The position numbers and the translations under genes were made by a program. A stretch of 64,000 bases of DNA from Symsagittifera roscoffensis. Its lineage: Eukaryota > Xenacoelomorpha > Acoela > Convolutidae. The notes under the pieces are model-generated. The model worked only from the letters and a program-made list of their open reading frames with translations, was not told the DNA's origin and did no database searches. Positions 10,458 through 18,631 of this stretch are shown piece by piece (within the stretch, counting starts at the first letter, position 1; the number at the start of each line of letters is the position of its first letter). Where the stretch lies: assembly GCF_963678635.1 (NCBI RefSeq), contig NC_087065.1:40923430-40987429 (forward strand). Direction: 5' to 3'.

Positions 10458-12071
10458 CCCATCCGGGTTTTACAGAGTTTTTTAGAACAGTTCTTCTGTA
10501 ATTCAAGGATGGATGATGGACGTTGGTATTTGGCGAACATCATATTTCTTTGTTTCCTTTTTGTTTAGGAAGTTCCAGGAAACTGGAGTTAGAGACATAA
10601 GACGTTGTGTTCTTCTTGTGACAACGACTGAGTCTCTGCAACAAAACCAATTCTGATTTCAGAATGGTTGGCTATGTCAGGTTTTTCTGTTCTTCGGGGA
10701 GAACTTCTTTTGTGTCTGATCTAGCTTGGGAATGGCGTGGAGATTGTGCGTGGAGGGGATGCCTGGTTACTCGGATCTGTACGTATACTTGAGTCATCGA
10801 GGTGGTCATTGGTCTAGTTCAATGAAGTCCTTTTCTGCGAGGTCAAGTCGTACTCTAAATCCTTTGAGTTGTGATTGTGAGCGGCATATCGATTGTAGTT
10901 GGTCATTCTCTCTCGAGTGTAGTGAGGTCGTCTTGTCTTTTGATGTTCGTCCTTGGTGTTGTATTCTGATCTATATATTGCATCATGTGATTTTACATTT
11001 TATAAAACTCTTATTAGTTTAATATTTTTTAATAATGATTTTAGTTAGTTGTTTTCACAAAAGCTTTTTGTTTTAGTTCGGTTATTTTGAAGAGTTACTC
11101 ACCCTTGAGTAGCTCTTATTAAAAATAAAGGTGTGGTCACAAAGCGTGGATGTAGCGCGGTGGGTTAGGCCGGCTATAGAGCATGCTCAGGACGTCCTTC
11201 CTGGTGGGTTAGGCCAGGTGTGGGAGTATGATTTCATGCGGTTTTTGTGAGGGGTCCTGTTATGTGACAACGTTTTATGTTGGGTTTGTTGTGGTTTTTC
11301 TTATGTTTCGTTGGTTGTGTCCTTTTTTCAAAAATCAAATTGTTTGTGGTATGGGTTTGTCTTTCGACTTTTTTGTGTTTTATTATTTCTTTCTAAGACT
11401 TTGTAATAGTCTTCAAAAGAATAATTTATCCAGTTTTAAACTGGGTTAATCCGGTTTGGGTACCGTTGGTTTCCTTTTCTTAGTCATGCTGTTATTCTAT
11501 GATTTGTGGTATTTAGTAAGCTGCGTTGGTTAGTTTTGTTTAGTATATGATTCCTTTCCAACCGGGTTAAAGGAAAGTTTGAAACATGTTATTATATGTT
11601 AGAGTTGTTGAGTGTGAAAACTTGAAACTGAAATTCATTATTTTAAACAATTCTTCGTGGGCGAGCTGTGCGAGTGTGGATAGAATTTCTGTGCGAATGA
11701 ATGAAAATATCAAAAGGTTAGTACTGCAATTGCATTTTATTAATTTACTGCATAGGATTTGGAAATTTACTGCTAGTTATGGGGGAATTTTAAGATACAA
11801 ATTTTCATCATAATTAGATTTACTGCTTTGGGGGAAAATATTATAGATGAATTTATTGCATTGATATTAAATTTAGAAATTTATAAGTGTAGGAGATTAA
11901 TAGAATTTTAAAATTGTTTGATGAAGATTGTGATTTTTATTGTTTCTTTTGTGGTTTTTGTAGGTGATTGTCGGATGAAAGCTAAAAATTTAATAAAAAC
12001 ATGAATAAAGAATGGTGAGTTTTTTAATATTTCAATTAGTTAGTTATATTCATTTAATTCATACTTACCTG
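10458..12071 (-). other. 3' non-coding region of the giant element
   Basis: 1.6 kb between the last ORF and the 3' LTR. Minus-strand frames are closed by frequent stops and the plus-strand ORFs show no motifs. A GGTGGGTTAGGCC motif occurs twice (about 11159-11172 and 11201-11214). A consensus splice donor lies at its start. It may hold RNA export, packaging or polypurine functions, but none is identifiable. Confidence 0.6.
11983..12071 (-). promoter_or_regulatory. Possible small 3'-UTR intron (donor CAG|GTAAGT)
   Basis: Three bases after the last stop codon the element strand reads CAG|GTAAGT (12071-12063), a perfect consensus donor. A branch-like AACTAAC follows at about 12040, and AAATTTTTAG ends at 11983, giving an 86-nt candidate intron. 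The stop lies so close to the junction that the coding frame would not change. No transcript evidence is available. Confidence 0.35.
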
Positions 12072-12836
12072 TTAGTCGTCGGGGAAAAAACCGTGGGGGA
12101 AGATATCGTGAATTAGTTCTGAAGTTGTTAGTAGTTTAGCTAAGATGCGGATGATATTTTTAGTTTGAAGCAGTGGCCAAAGCAATTGAAGTGCCTTAAT
12201 AGTGGTTAGTTCTTCAGTGCCTACTGCAAACTCATAAGGTGTGTTTTGGACTAAGTTATATAATTTGTGGTTAAATTTAGTGTTGTGGATGAATTCTAAA
12301 ATTGGGATTTCTATAGGTTGTACAAACTCGTGCGGGATAAGGAAGGGTCGGGATTCTTCGGCGTTGAAGGTTTTGGTGATGGGGCAGAAAATGTACATTT
12401 GGGTTATGGGGTCATAATTACGAAGAATACCATGGAGGTTAGTGTCTTTAATACAATATGTGAAATTTAGGAAATACGGTGAAGTGTATTTTGAATTGAT
12501 GAATTGGAAACGATGGTGTGGTTGTCTAGAGGGTGTGTGGAGGTCAAAGTGATTTTGGATGAAACGATAGTAACTGTATGTATGTGTTTGTTTAGTGCGC
12601 AACATAATATCGTGTGAGCAGTGTAAATCTCTTTCGTGTGGTGCAAGGAAATGAAAGGTTAGTGAAAAGATTTGGAAGCGTTCTTTAAAACTTTCGTATG
12701 CCTGTGTGTTTGTTAGTGCTTCTGAAATAATGTGATCAAACTTTCGGTCGAAGATGTTTAGTGTAAATACATATGGTGTCTTGATGAAAAATTTCTCGGT
12801 GATTTGTGGATTAGCGAAGCGATCGTCATCTAAGAA
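12072..12836 (-). CDS. In-frame continuation of the accessory ORF after one TAA
   Basis: Directly after the TAA at 12839-12837 the same frame stays open for 254 codons to a TAA at 12074-12072. The first ATG is at 12605, giving a possible 177-aa protein by itself, but the 77 codons before it (no ATG, no stop) read like protein, with the same A- and C-rich codon use as the neighbours. The two parts therefore look like one protein of about 599 residues split by a stop. Family is unrecognised. The segment is rich in F, H, Y and T, with no predicted membrane span or known motif. The stop could be read through, could be a fresh nonsense mutation in this copy, or the second half could be translated from 12605. 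Confidence 0.6.
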   Translation of the reverse strand, partial: FLDDDRFANPQITEKFFIKTPYVFTLNIFDRKFDHIISEALTNTQAYESFKERFQIFSLTFHFLAPHERDLHCSHDIMLRTKQTHTYSYYRFIQNHFDLHTPSRQPHHRFQFINSKYTSPYFLNFTYCIKDTNLHGILRNYDPITQMYIFCPITKTFNAEESRPFLIPHEFVQPIEIPILEFIHNTKFNHKLYNLVQNTPYEFAVGTEELTTIKALQLLWPLLQTKNIIRILAKLLTTSELIHDIFPHGFFPDD

Positions 12837-13871
12837 TTAATCTTGGTTAGCTCTGATGATGTTGTGATCGTAGTATTCTAGCGTATATTCATTAGCTCTA
12901 GGTGCAGTGTGTATTTTTAGTGATTTTTTATATCCAACGTAAGTAAACTGTCTAGCGGTTAGTGGTGTAGTTAGTCGATATAGCATGTCTTTGTTTCGGT
13001 CTATATCGATGGAAGTGCTGGATAAAGGTAAGCAAAGAGGGTTAGTGAAATGATAGTATGAGGTCCAAGAGAGAGTGGGCATTAAAACGTATTCATCTAC
13101 AAAGTTGCGTGTTTCGTTAGCGTCGTGAGGGGTGTTTAAGGTGTATTGTGGAAATGAGGGTAAAGTGATAGCTAAAAATTCTTTAGTGTTAGTATGCTGG
13201 GGGTGGTTGATGTATTCACGGGCTGTTCCTGGTTTTGCTGGGAAAGGATGGTTGGGGAATTTTCTTTTAAAAGTGCGGTAAGCTCTATTAGTGTTTAGTG
13301 AAGATATAGTGGATGTGGATGATGGTGTTAATGATTCAGTATAATTTGAAGAGGGTGTAGGGGGATTGGATGAATTTGTAGTGGAGGAGATTTGGTTTAT
13401 GGTCGGGGTGTTAAGGTGGTAGGGTTGTTGTTGGAGGGTAATAAAATTATCTAGTTCTGGGGAGATTCGGGTGGTGTCTGGAGAATGAGATGATTGGTCA
13501 GAATGGTATGAGGAGTAGGTTGGGGTAACTTGGGAAGCATAAGAGGGTGTCGGAGTGATTGGGTCAGGGTTATTTGACAATATGGGTTGAAAAGGAGGTT
13601 GAGAAAAATTAGAAGGGTTATGAAAATTATTGGATGGGGATGGTTCTGAGTCGGCAAATTCATCGGGGGTTTCAATATTAAGGTTATTTAGCTGTGAGAT
13701 GGAGTATAAAACTGAAATATGTGAGTTAGTGTCGGAATTCATGCCTGATGTTACATTGCTAGATGGAAAATCGGGTGGCGGAAAAGCAAAAAGTGGTATG
13801 ATTGGGATTGAAGAGGTAAGATTGGTTGGATGGGAATTTGATCGGTGTAGTGATCCAAGTTGGCGGCTCAT
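12837..13871 (-). CDS. Accessory ORF of the giant element, 344 aa, unrecognised
   Basis: The ATG at 13871-13869 overlaps the TGA stop of the upstream Env-like ORF in an ATGA, so it is likely translated by termination-reinitiation. Residues 1 to about 200 are rich in S, P, T, N and Q and look disordered. Residues 200-344 look folded, beginning with a basic RAYRTFKRKF segment. No known domain is recognised. It ends at TAA 12839-12837, after which the frame continues open. A short overlapping ORF in another frame (13451-13675) is a shadow. Structural or regulatory roles are possible. Nothing in the sequence decides. Confidence 0.7.
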   Translation of the reverse strand: MSRQLGSLHRSNSHPTNLTSSIPIIPLFAFPPPDFPSSNVTSGMNSDTNSHISVLYSISQLNNLNIETPDEFADSEPSPSNNFHNPSNFSQPPFQPILSNNPDPITPTPSYASQVTPTYSSYHSDQSSHSPDTTRISPELDNFITLQQQPYHLNTPTINQISSTTNSSNPPTPSSNYTESLTPSSTSTISSLNTNRAYRTFKRKFPNHPFPAKPGTAREYINHPQHTNTKEFLAITLPSFPQYTLNTPHDANETRNFVDEYVLMPTLSWTSYYHFTNPLCLPLSSTSIDIDRNKDMLYRLTTPLTARQFTYVGYKKSLKIHTAPRANEYTLEYYDHNIIRANQD

Positions 13872-16486
13872 CGTGGGCTAAAAAAATTATTATTTTGAGA
13901 TTGAAAAGCGGTGGTATGGGGCTGTTCAATAATTTGTTCATAAGTATTATCATCTTGTGATTGATGTGTCATTATATGTTGGACGGGACTTTGCGATGTA
14001 TTGAGTCGAAAATTTGGATTATGTGTGATTGCTAAATTTCGAAAATTTGGTGGGACTAGGGATAGTGGATGATTATTTGGTAGGGGTGGTAGTTGTGGTG
14101 CCGTTGGCTGTGTGTCGACATTGTTATGTTCTTCGTCGTATGTATTTTGTCGTGTTGTTATTTTTGTGTTATATTCTTTTATTTGTGCGTCTAAAAGAAT
14201 TTTGTTTATAGATGTGGAAAAAATTCCAAAAAATCCTGCAAAGAGTATGCGTGCTACGCTTGCTTGTCTGTTTACTTGTGTGTGTATAGCACATGTATTG
14301 TAGATTCCTTTTAAGAGTGAGAAAAGAAATCCAATAAAGTTAAACATTGCGTATAAAATAGTCAATTTTTCTAAGATGTAGTAGGGCCATCCTAGAAAAT
14401 CGAGGATCTCATTTTTGAGTGTAACAAAGCTAAAAATGTTGATTGGTGATATATCTTGGGGACGGTATTTTTCACCGTTTAGATATATATAATCTTTAAT
14501 GTCTTTAAAATATCCGCTATAGTCTTGCGTGTAGATATCGGCAAATCCTGCGGTTTCTGCAAGTTTGCGTAAGTTTTGGTCTATTGATTGTTTTTGTATA
14601 GTGTCCATATGTGTTAATAATTCTTGGAATTGTTGTGTTCTAATGTGATGTTGAATATCTGATTTTGAGTATATTCCTATTGATTGTAAGTCTATATTTG
14701 GGTTTCGAGCGATAGCGCGAATGCTTTCTGGTGAAAATTTTTTGAGTGATTGCATTAATGTGGGATATGGAGTGAGAAGGTAATATTTATTTTCATCAGG
14801 GTTTAGTTGTACTACGTTGTGGCTATTTTCTGATCCACATGGGACTGCGGTATCCCAGAAATAGGTTCTTCGTGAAAGTGTATCCACGAAATGTACTTTA
14901 TTCTTATAAAAGATAGGGATTCTTTTATAACATCGTTTATCTTCAAAAACGTATAGTGGTGATACTTTTTTAGTACAAGTATAAAACCATAAGATGTTTC
15001 CTTCGTAGTCTAAAAAATTTGATCTATTTCCTGATAATAAGTATCCTGCATAGGGTATTTTTAATACTGCTAGTGCAAGTGATTGTAATATTTGTGTCCG
15101 TTCTAATTCGCATAGTTGGTGTAGTGTTTCTAATTCGGAGAGTGACATTTCTTGAAAAATGCGGCTAATTGTATAGTCTAGTTTCATATCTAAATGAATA
15201 TCATAATGGATATTACCGAAATATGTAGTATTCATTAGTGACAATTCTTGTAAGCGTGTGCTTCTGGTGTCATAAGGTTTTAGATGTCCACCAGGTTGTC
15301 CGTTGCTTTTTTCAAAATTAACTGGTATATAGGATGTTCCTTCGTTTAGAGGATGACCTGTGGCATATGGGTCGATTTTTACTTTTCCAGTGGTCATGTC
15401 GAATCCTTTTTCGTATTCAACTAATATTTCAGAGTATTGTGTTCTGTGAAGTGGATTCCTGTATTTACATGCAAGTTCTGTTTCTTGATATATTTGAAAA
15501 CGTGTCAATTTATTTTCTATATTGTCTATGTTTCTAAAATCGGAACTTAGTTTGCGTGATGGATGGACTTGTTCATAAGGAATTGATTGTATGAAATATT
15601 TTTCGTGAAATTTTATCATACGAGCGTGTATTTTTGCTACTTGAAATGTTGTACATGTATCTTCGGGGAACCAAACAATTGTTGCTTGTGTTCTTGTTGT
15701 AGGGTCGCAATATCCTTGATCATTTTTACAAGGTAGTCGGATTCCTTGATAGATCATTGTATTATCAGATAAATCTCGTGTGAGTTGTATTTTTTCGAGT
15801 TGTATTTTCCAATCGAAAAACATTATTTCTTGGTATCCTTTATTTTTCGTGTCTGCTTTGCAGTTTGATGGGTTATTTATACCAATGTGTGGTATCCAAT
15901 GTTTATCATGTAGGTCATAGGTTAATCGTCCGTGTGCGCCGTTATACGGGTATTTTTCGTCTAGTTTTATATGTCCTTGGTGTCTTTCAAGTTGTGATTG
16001 GTGTACAGAGTCTGAAAAAACTTGAAAATTAACTAATTTTCTTTGGGAGTTTTTATTCTGTGTGATGTTTAGTCTAAGTAATTCATTTTTACAATCGTCG
16101 GGATTGAGATGTAAAAGGCGTTCTATATTACTTTGATAGAATGATTCATGGTCAAGTCGGTTTTTGTTTCCGTTCGAGACTTGTGAACAATGTACTTTCT
16201 TTTCGGAAAATGTCGCTGTGAATTTATAACCTGTAACTGTTGTTGCTCGGGCTTTTGAATAGAATGTTGCTATTATATCTGTGGTTTCTATAGCTTGTGG
16301 TTCTGTTTCACATTGTGATACTTGATTTATTGCATATTTGTGTAGTGTTTTTTGTTCATTTTCTTCGCAATCGTAATGTGTTACTAATAAATCTTGTGGT
16401 CCTGTACGAGGGGAAGGGTTTATGTTTTGATTTGAGGTTACTAGAAAAAGGAGTTGGAGAAAAATTAATAATTTTAGAATATACAT
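13868..16486 (-). CDS. env: Envelope-like glycoprotein, 872 aa
   Basis: The protein begins with a signal peptide (residues 1-18, LKLLIFLQLLFLV core) and has a long Cys-containing ectodomain with several N-x-S/T sites. A strong membrane segment lies near residues 703-725 (TILYAMFNFIGFLFSLL) with a second hydrophobic segment near 744-764, followed by a tail of about 110 residues rich in P, N and Q. This layout is that of a viral surface glycoprotein. The YDC near the mature N-terminus followed by regularly spaced Cys resembles the chuvirus-type glycoproteins captured by some invertebrate retroelements (inference, not tested). It would act in the secretory path and at the cell surface. The ATG at 16486 lies inside the 3' end of the ATG-less ORF, and the stop overlaps the next ORF (ATGA). 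The frame is intact. Confidence 0.75.
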   Translation of the reverse strand: MYILKLLIFLQLLFLVTSNQNINPSPRTGPQDLLVTHYDCEENEQKTLHKYAINQVSQCETEPQAIETTDIIATFYSKARATTVTGYKFTATFSEKKVHCSQVSNGNKNRLDHESFYQSNIERLLHLNPDDCKNELLRLNITQNKNSQRKLVNFQVFSDSVHQSQLERHQGHIKLDEKYPYNGAHGRLTYDLHDKHWIPHIGINNPSNCKADTKNKGYQEIMFFDWKIQLEKIQLTRDLSDNTMIYQGIRLPCKNDQGYCDPTTRTQATIVWFPEDTCTTFQVAKIHARMIKFHEKYFIQSIPYEQVHPSRKLSSDFRNIDNIENKLTRFQIYQETELACKYRNPLHRTQYSEILVEYEKGFDMTTGKVKIDPYATGHPLNEGTSYIPVNFEKSNGQPGGHLKPYDTRSTRLQELSLMNTTYFGNIHYDIHLDMKLDYTISRIFQEMSLSELETLHQLCELERTQILQSLALAVLKIPYAGYLLSGNRSNFLDYEGNILWFYTCTKKVSPLYVFEDKRCYKRIPIFYKNKVHFVDTLSRRTYFWDTAVPCGSENSHNVVQLNPDENKYYLLTPYPTLMQSLKKFSPESIRAIARNPNIDLQSIGIYSKSDIQHHIRTQQFQELLTHMDTIQKQSIDQNLRKLAETAGFADIYTQDYSGYFKDIKDYIYLNGEKYRPQDISPINIFSFVTLKNEILDFLGWPYYILEKLTILYAMFNFIGFLFSLLKGIYNTCAIHTQVNRQASVARILFAGFFGIFSTSINKILLDAQIKEYNTKITTRQNTYDEEHNNVDTQPTAPQLPPLPNNHPLSLVPPNFRNLAITHNPNFRLNTSQSPVQHIMTHQSQDDNTYEQIIEQPHTTAFQSQNNNFFSPR

Positions 16487-17610
16487 GTGTATGATAATCC
16501 TGAGTATGGGTTATAAAATGTAATGTAGCCAATTGTGTTTTTGGTATATCTGTCGTATTTATATATTACTTCAGTAGTTATAAACGGTGGTGGTAGTGAT
16601 TGAGCTGTTATGTTAGGTGGATTTAATGGGTAGGGATGTTGGGTAATGTTATTTAACTTAACTGTGATTTCAAACTTTAATTGTAAACTGTTTTGTTGGA
16701 GTATTTGAATATTGTGATCACGGATATCGTTGTGAATATCTTGGCGATATTGTAATCTGTTAAGTGCCCAGTTATGAAGGCGGTTACTTTCTTGATGTTG
16801 TCCAAATAATGGTGGAGGTGCTGTGAATGTATTCCAATCTAATCTTAAAGGAATATTTATTGATGATTGTTCTCGATATCTGGCGTCGAGATTATTTGGA
16901 AAATTTAAGTTAAAGGGTAGTGGTGAAAATTGGCTTATTGATGGTGTTGATGGTAGTGATAATGTTTCTGGTAGTGATGAGGATGTTGTTGTATCCGTAG
17001 AAATATCTATGGGGTCATTGACTAAATTTGGTTCACCTTGTGTAAATGAATGTGTAGTCCAATATGGAAATCGTGATGTTTGGTTTGGGGGGTTAAAAGG
17101 ATTTTCACGTATTTGTTCAGATGTTGGTGTTGAACCTAAGTAGTCTGAGGGTAGACTTGAAGTGCTTCGTTGTGAAAAAAGTGTAGGAGTTTCTGGTGTG
17201 ATGCCAGTGGTGTTTTCTGGAGTGGTTTGTGATGGGGATTGAGGTATATTAAAATGAACTCGGGGAGTTTGAAAATTTCTATTTCGTCGAGGATGTATAA
17301 TTTGTCTATTTATTTCTGTTGTGTTTTGGTTTTGACTAAGGTTTCGTATTCTGCTTAGTTCTTGTGGTAGTGTTGGGTAAAGATTATATGTTGGTTCACT
17401 TAGAGATGCTTGTCGTTGAACTGGTTCTAGTGGTTCAGATAAACGAGCGTGCCGTTCTTCAAAAGTGTATGGATTGTCTTGAAAAGAAATTCGTGTAGAT
17501 GTTTGAGGATTTTGAGTAGTTGAAGGTGGTGTTGGATTATCTTGGGATGTTGTCGGTGAAGACTGATTCTGTGACTGTTGGGTAGCAATTTTTGATGGAT
17601 TTTTGAATTG
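16474..17610 (-). CDS. 378-codon open frame without any ATG
   Basis: The minus frame opens after a TAA at 17613-17611 and stays open to TAA 16476-16474. No ATG occurs in frame across 378 codons, so it is missed by start-based gene finding. Residues 1 to about 260 are rich in P, S, T, N and Q with short basic stretches (HPRRNRNF). Residues 260-378 look folded and contain NRLHNWALNRLQYRQDIHND and several aromatic residues. It overlaps the Env-like start by 13 nt. Codon use matches its neighbours, which supports real coding. Expression would need splicing from an upstream ATG exon (AG acceptors follow 17610), a non-AUG start or reinitiation. Family is unknown. Confidence 0.65.
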   Translation of the reverse strand, partial: QFKNPSKIATQQSQNQSSPTTSQDNPTPPSTTQNPQTSTRISFQDNPYTFEERHARLSEPLEPVQRQASLSEPTYNLYPTLPQELSRIRNLSQNQNTTEINRQIIHPRRNRNFQTPRVHFNIPQSPSQTTPENTTGITPETPTLFSQRSTSSLPSDYLGSTPTSEQIRENPFNPPNQTSRFPYWTTHSFTQGEPNLVNDPIDISTDTTTSSSLPETLSLPSTPSISQFSPLPFNLNFPNNLDARYREQSSINIPLRLDWNTFTAPPPLFGQHQESNRLHNWALNRLQYRQDIHNDIRDHNIQILQQNSLQLKFEITVKLNNITQHPYPLNPPNITAQSLPPPFITTEVIYKYDRYTKNTIGYITFYNPYSGLSYTCIF

Positions 17611-17615
17611 TTACT

Positions 17616-17804
17616 TTAGTGGGAAGGTTTATGTTTATTATAATATTCTTCCAAAAAAATAATTAGAAAAATTGTTGCTAGGGCAAATGTGATGATTGCT
17701 TTCTTTATACATTTACATATGGTCAAAATGAGGGATGATAAAAATGTTATGAAAATTACAAACAATAAAAAAATATCAGTTCTACTGAAAATTGTTCGTA
17801 TCAT
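17616..17804 (-). CDS. Small hydrophobic protein 2, 62 aa, two membrane spans
   Basis: The ATG at 17804-17802 shares an ATGA with the stop of the preceding small ORF. The protein has two hydrophobic segments (about residues 10-29 and 35-51) separated by a basic CKCIKK turn and followed by a charged tail. This is a hairpin-like arrangement seen in viroporins and other small viral membrane proteins. That functional guess is inference from topology only. A TAA at 17618-17616 ends it just before the ATG-less ORF. Confidence 0.55.
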   Translation of the reverse strand: MIRTIFSRTDIFLLFVIFITFLSSLILTICKCIKKAIITFALATIFLIIFLEEYYNKHKPSH

Positions 17805-18031
17805 TTAGACAAGTTGTGAAAATCGTACCTGTGGATATATTCAAGGGTTTTGGAAAGTTGGAGGAATAGTTCGAGTATAGTGTAGAAAATTAAAAAAATG
17901 TTACAAAAAATGATTAAGATTATTAGAAAAGATTCAAGTATATCAAAAAGAAATATTATAAAGGCTTCAAGTATTGAAAAAAAATGTTTAAAATTTATAA
18001 GTATTTGGGCAACTGTTTGAGAGAAAAGCAT
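17801..18031 (-). CDS. Small hydrophobic protein 1, 76 aa, membrane spans
   Basis: An ATG at 18031 starts 76 codons, dominated by I, L and F between residues 15 and 62, enough for two membrane spans (for example FLIILIIFCNIFLIFY). The ends are polar. It stops at TGA 17803-17801, overlapping the next ATG by the ATGA arrangement. It has no recognised homologue. Its place between pol and env is where complex retroviruses keep accessory genes. A possible splice donor CAG|GTACGA lies near its 3' end (about 17830). Confidence 0.55.
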   Translation of the reverse strand: MLFSQTVAQILINFKHFFSILEAFIIFLFDILESFLIILIIFCNIFLIFYTILELFLQLSKTLEYIHRYDFHNLSK

Positions 18032-18631
18032 TTAAGAAATGATCTCTTGGTCGAATATTTTTTGCTGTTTGAGGCGATTTTCTAGTGTGGTCGAATTATT
18101 TATTAGTTTTTTGACAAGTGGGTTGAGTTTTGTAAAAAATTGTTGGGGGCAATTTTCATGGTGACTGGGAGGTCGTCTTTTTCTTTATTTTTGTTTGTCA
18201 AATGATCCGGGGTATGGTGAGATTTTTATACTTTAGGCTAATTAAAATCTTCATTTTGTTACTTTAGGCTAAGTTATCAAATTTGTTTTGGGGGTATTCG
18301 TGGTCTGAGTTGGGGAAATATTGTTGATCTTTGGGTTATTAGATAAGGGAGGGGTACGGTATTATGGTGATATTTATTTTAACTGTCAAGTTGGAGTGGT
18401 TTGCTTATTTTTGACCTGGAGGTTGTAAAGTTATAGTTAGAGATGTGCCTGGAGTTCTAGATTATTCGTCTAATTGATCTTAGTTTGAGTTAGAGAAAGT
18501 GGCGGATTGGATGAATCCTATTGGTCTATTTTGAACTAGAATTATTGCGTACTTGTGAGCATGTTATTTTGAAAAAATGAAATGAAAAATGTTACGGAGG
18601 TTTCAAGATTGTGAAGTATAAAATCTTAAAA
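18032..18631 (-). other. Non-coding gap after pol
   Basis: 600 bp with stops in the minus frames examined. The phrase ACTTTAGGCTAA occurs twice (about 18231 and 18262). It is the likely place for splice acceptors serving the downstream ORFs, but no single site stands out. Confidence 0.45.

Noticed and set aside
10726-11449. Plus-strand ORFs in the 3' region of the giant element
   Set aside because: No motif, opposite to all element genes, and explained by T/G-rich composition of that strand.
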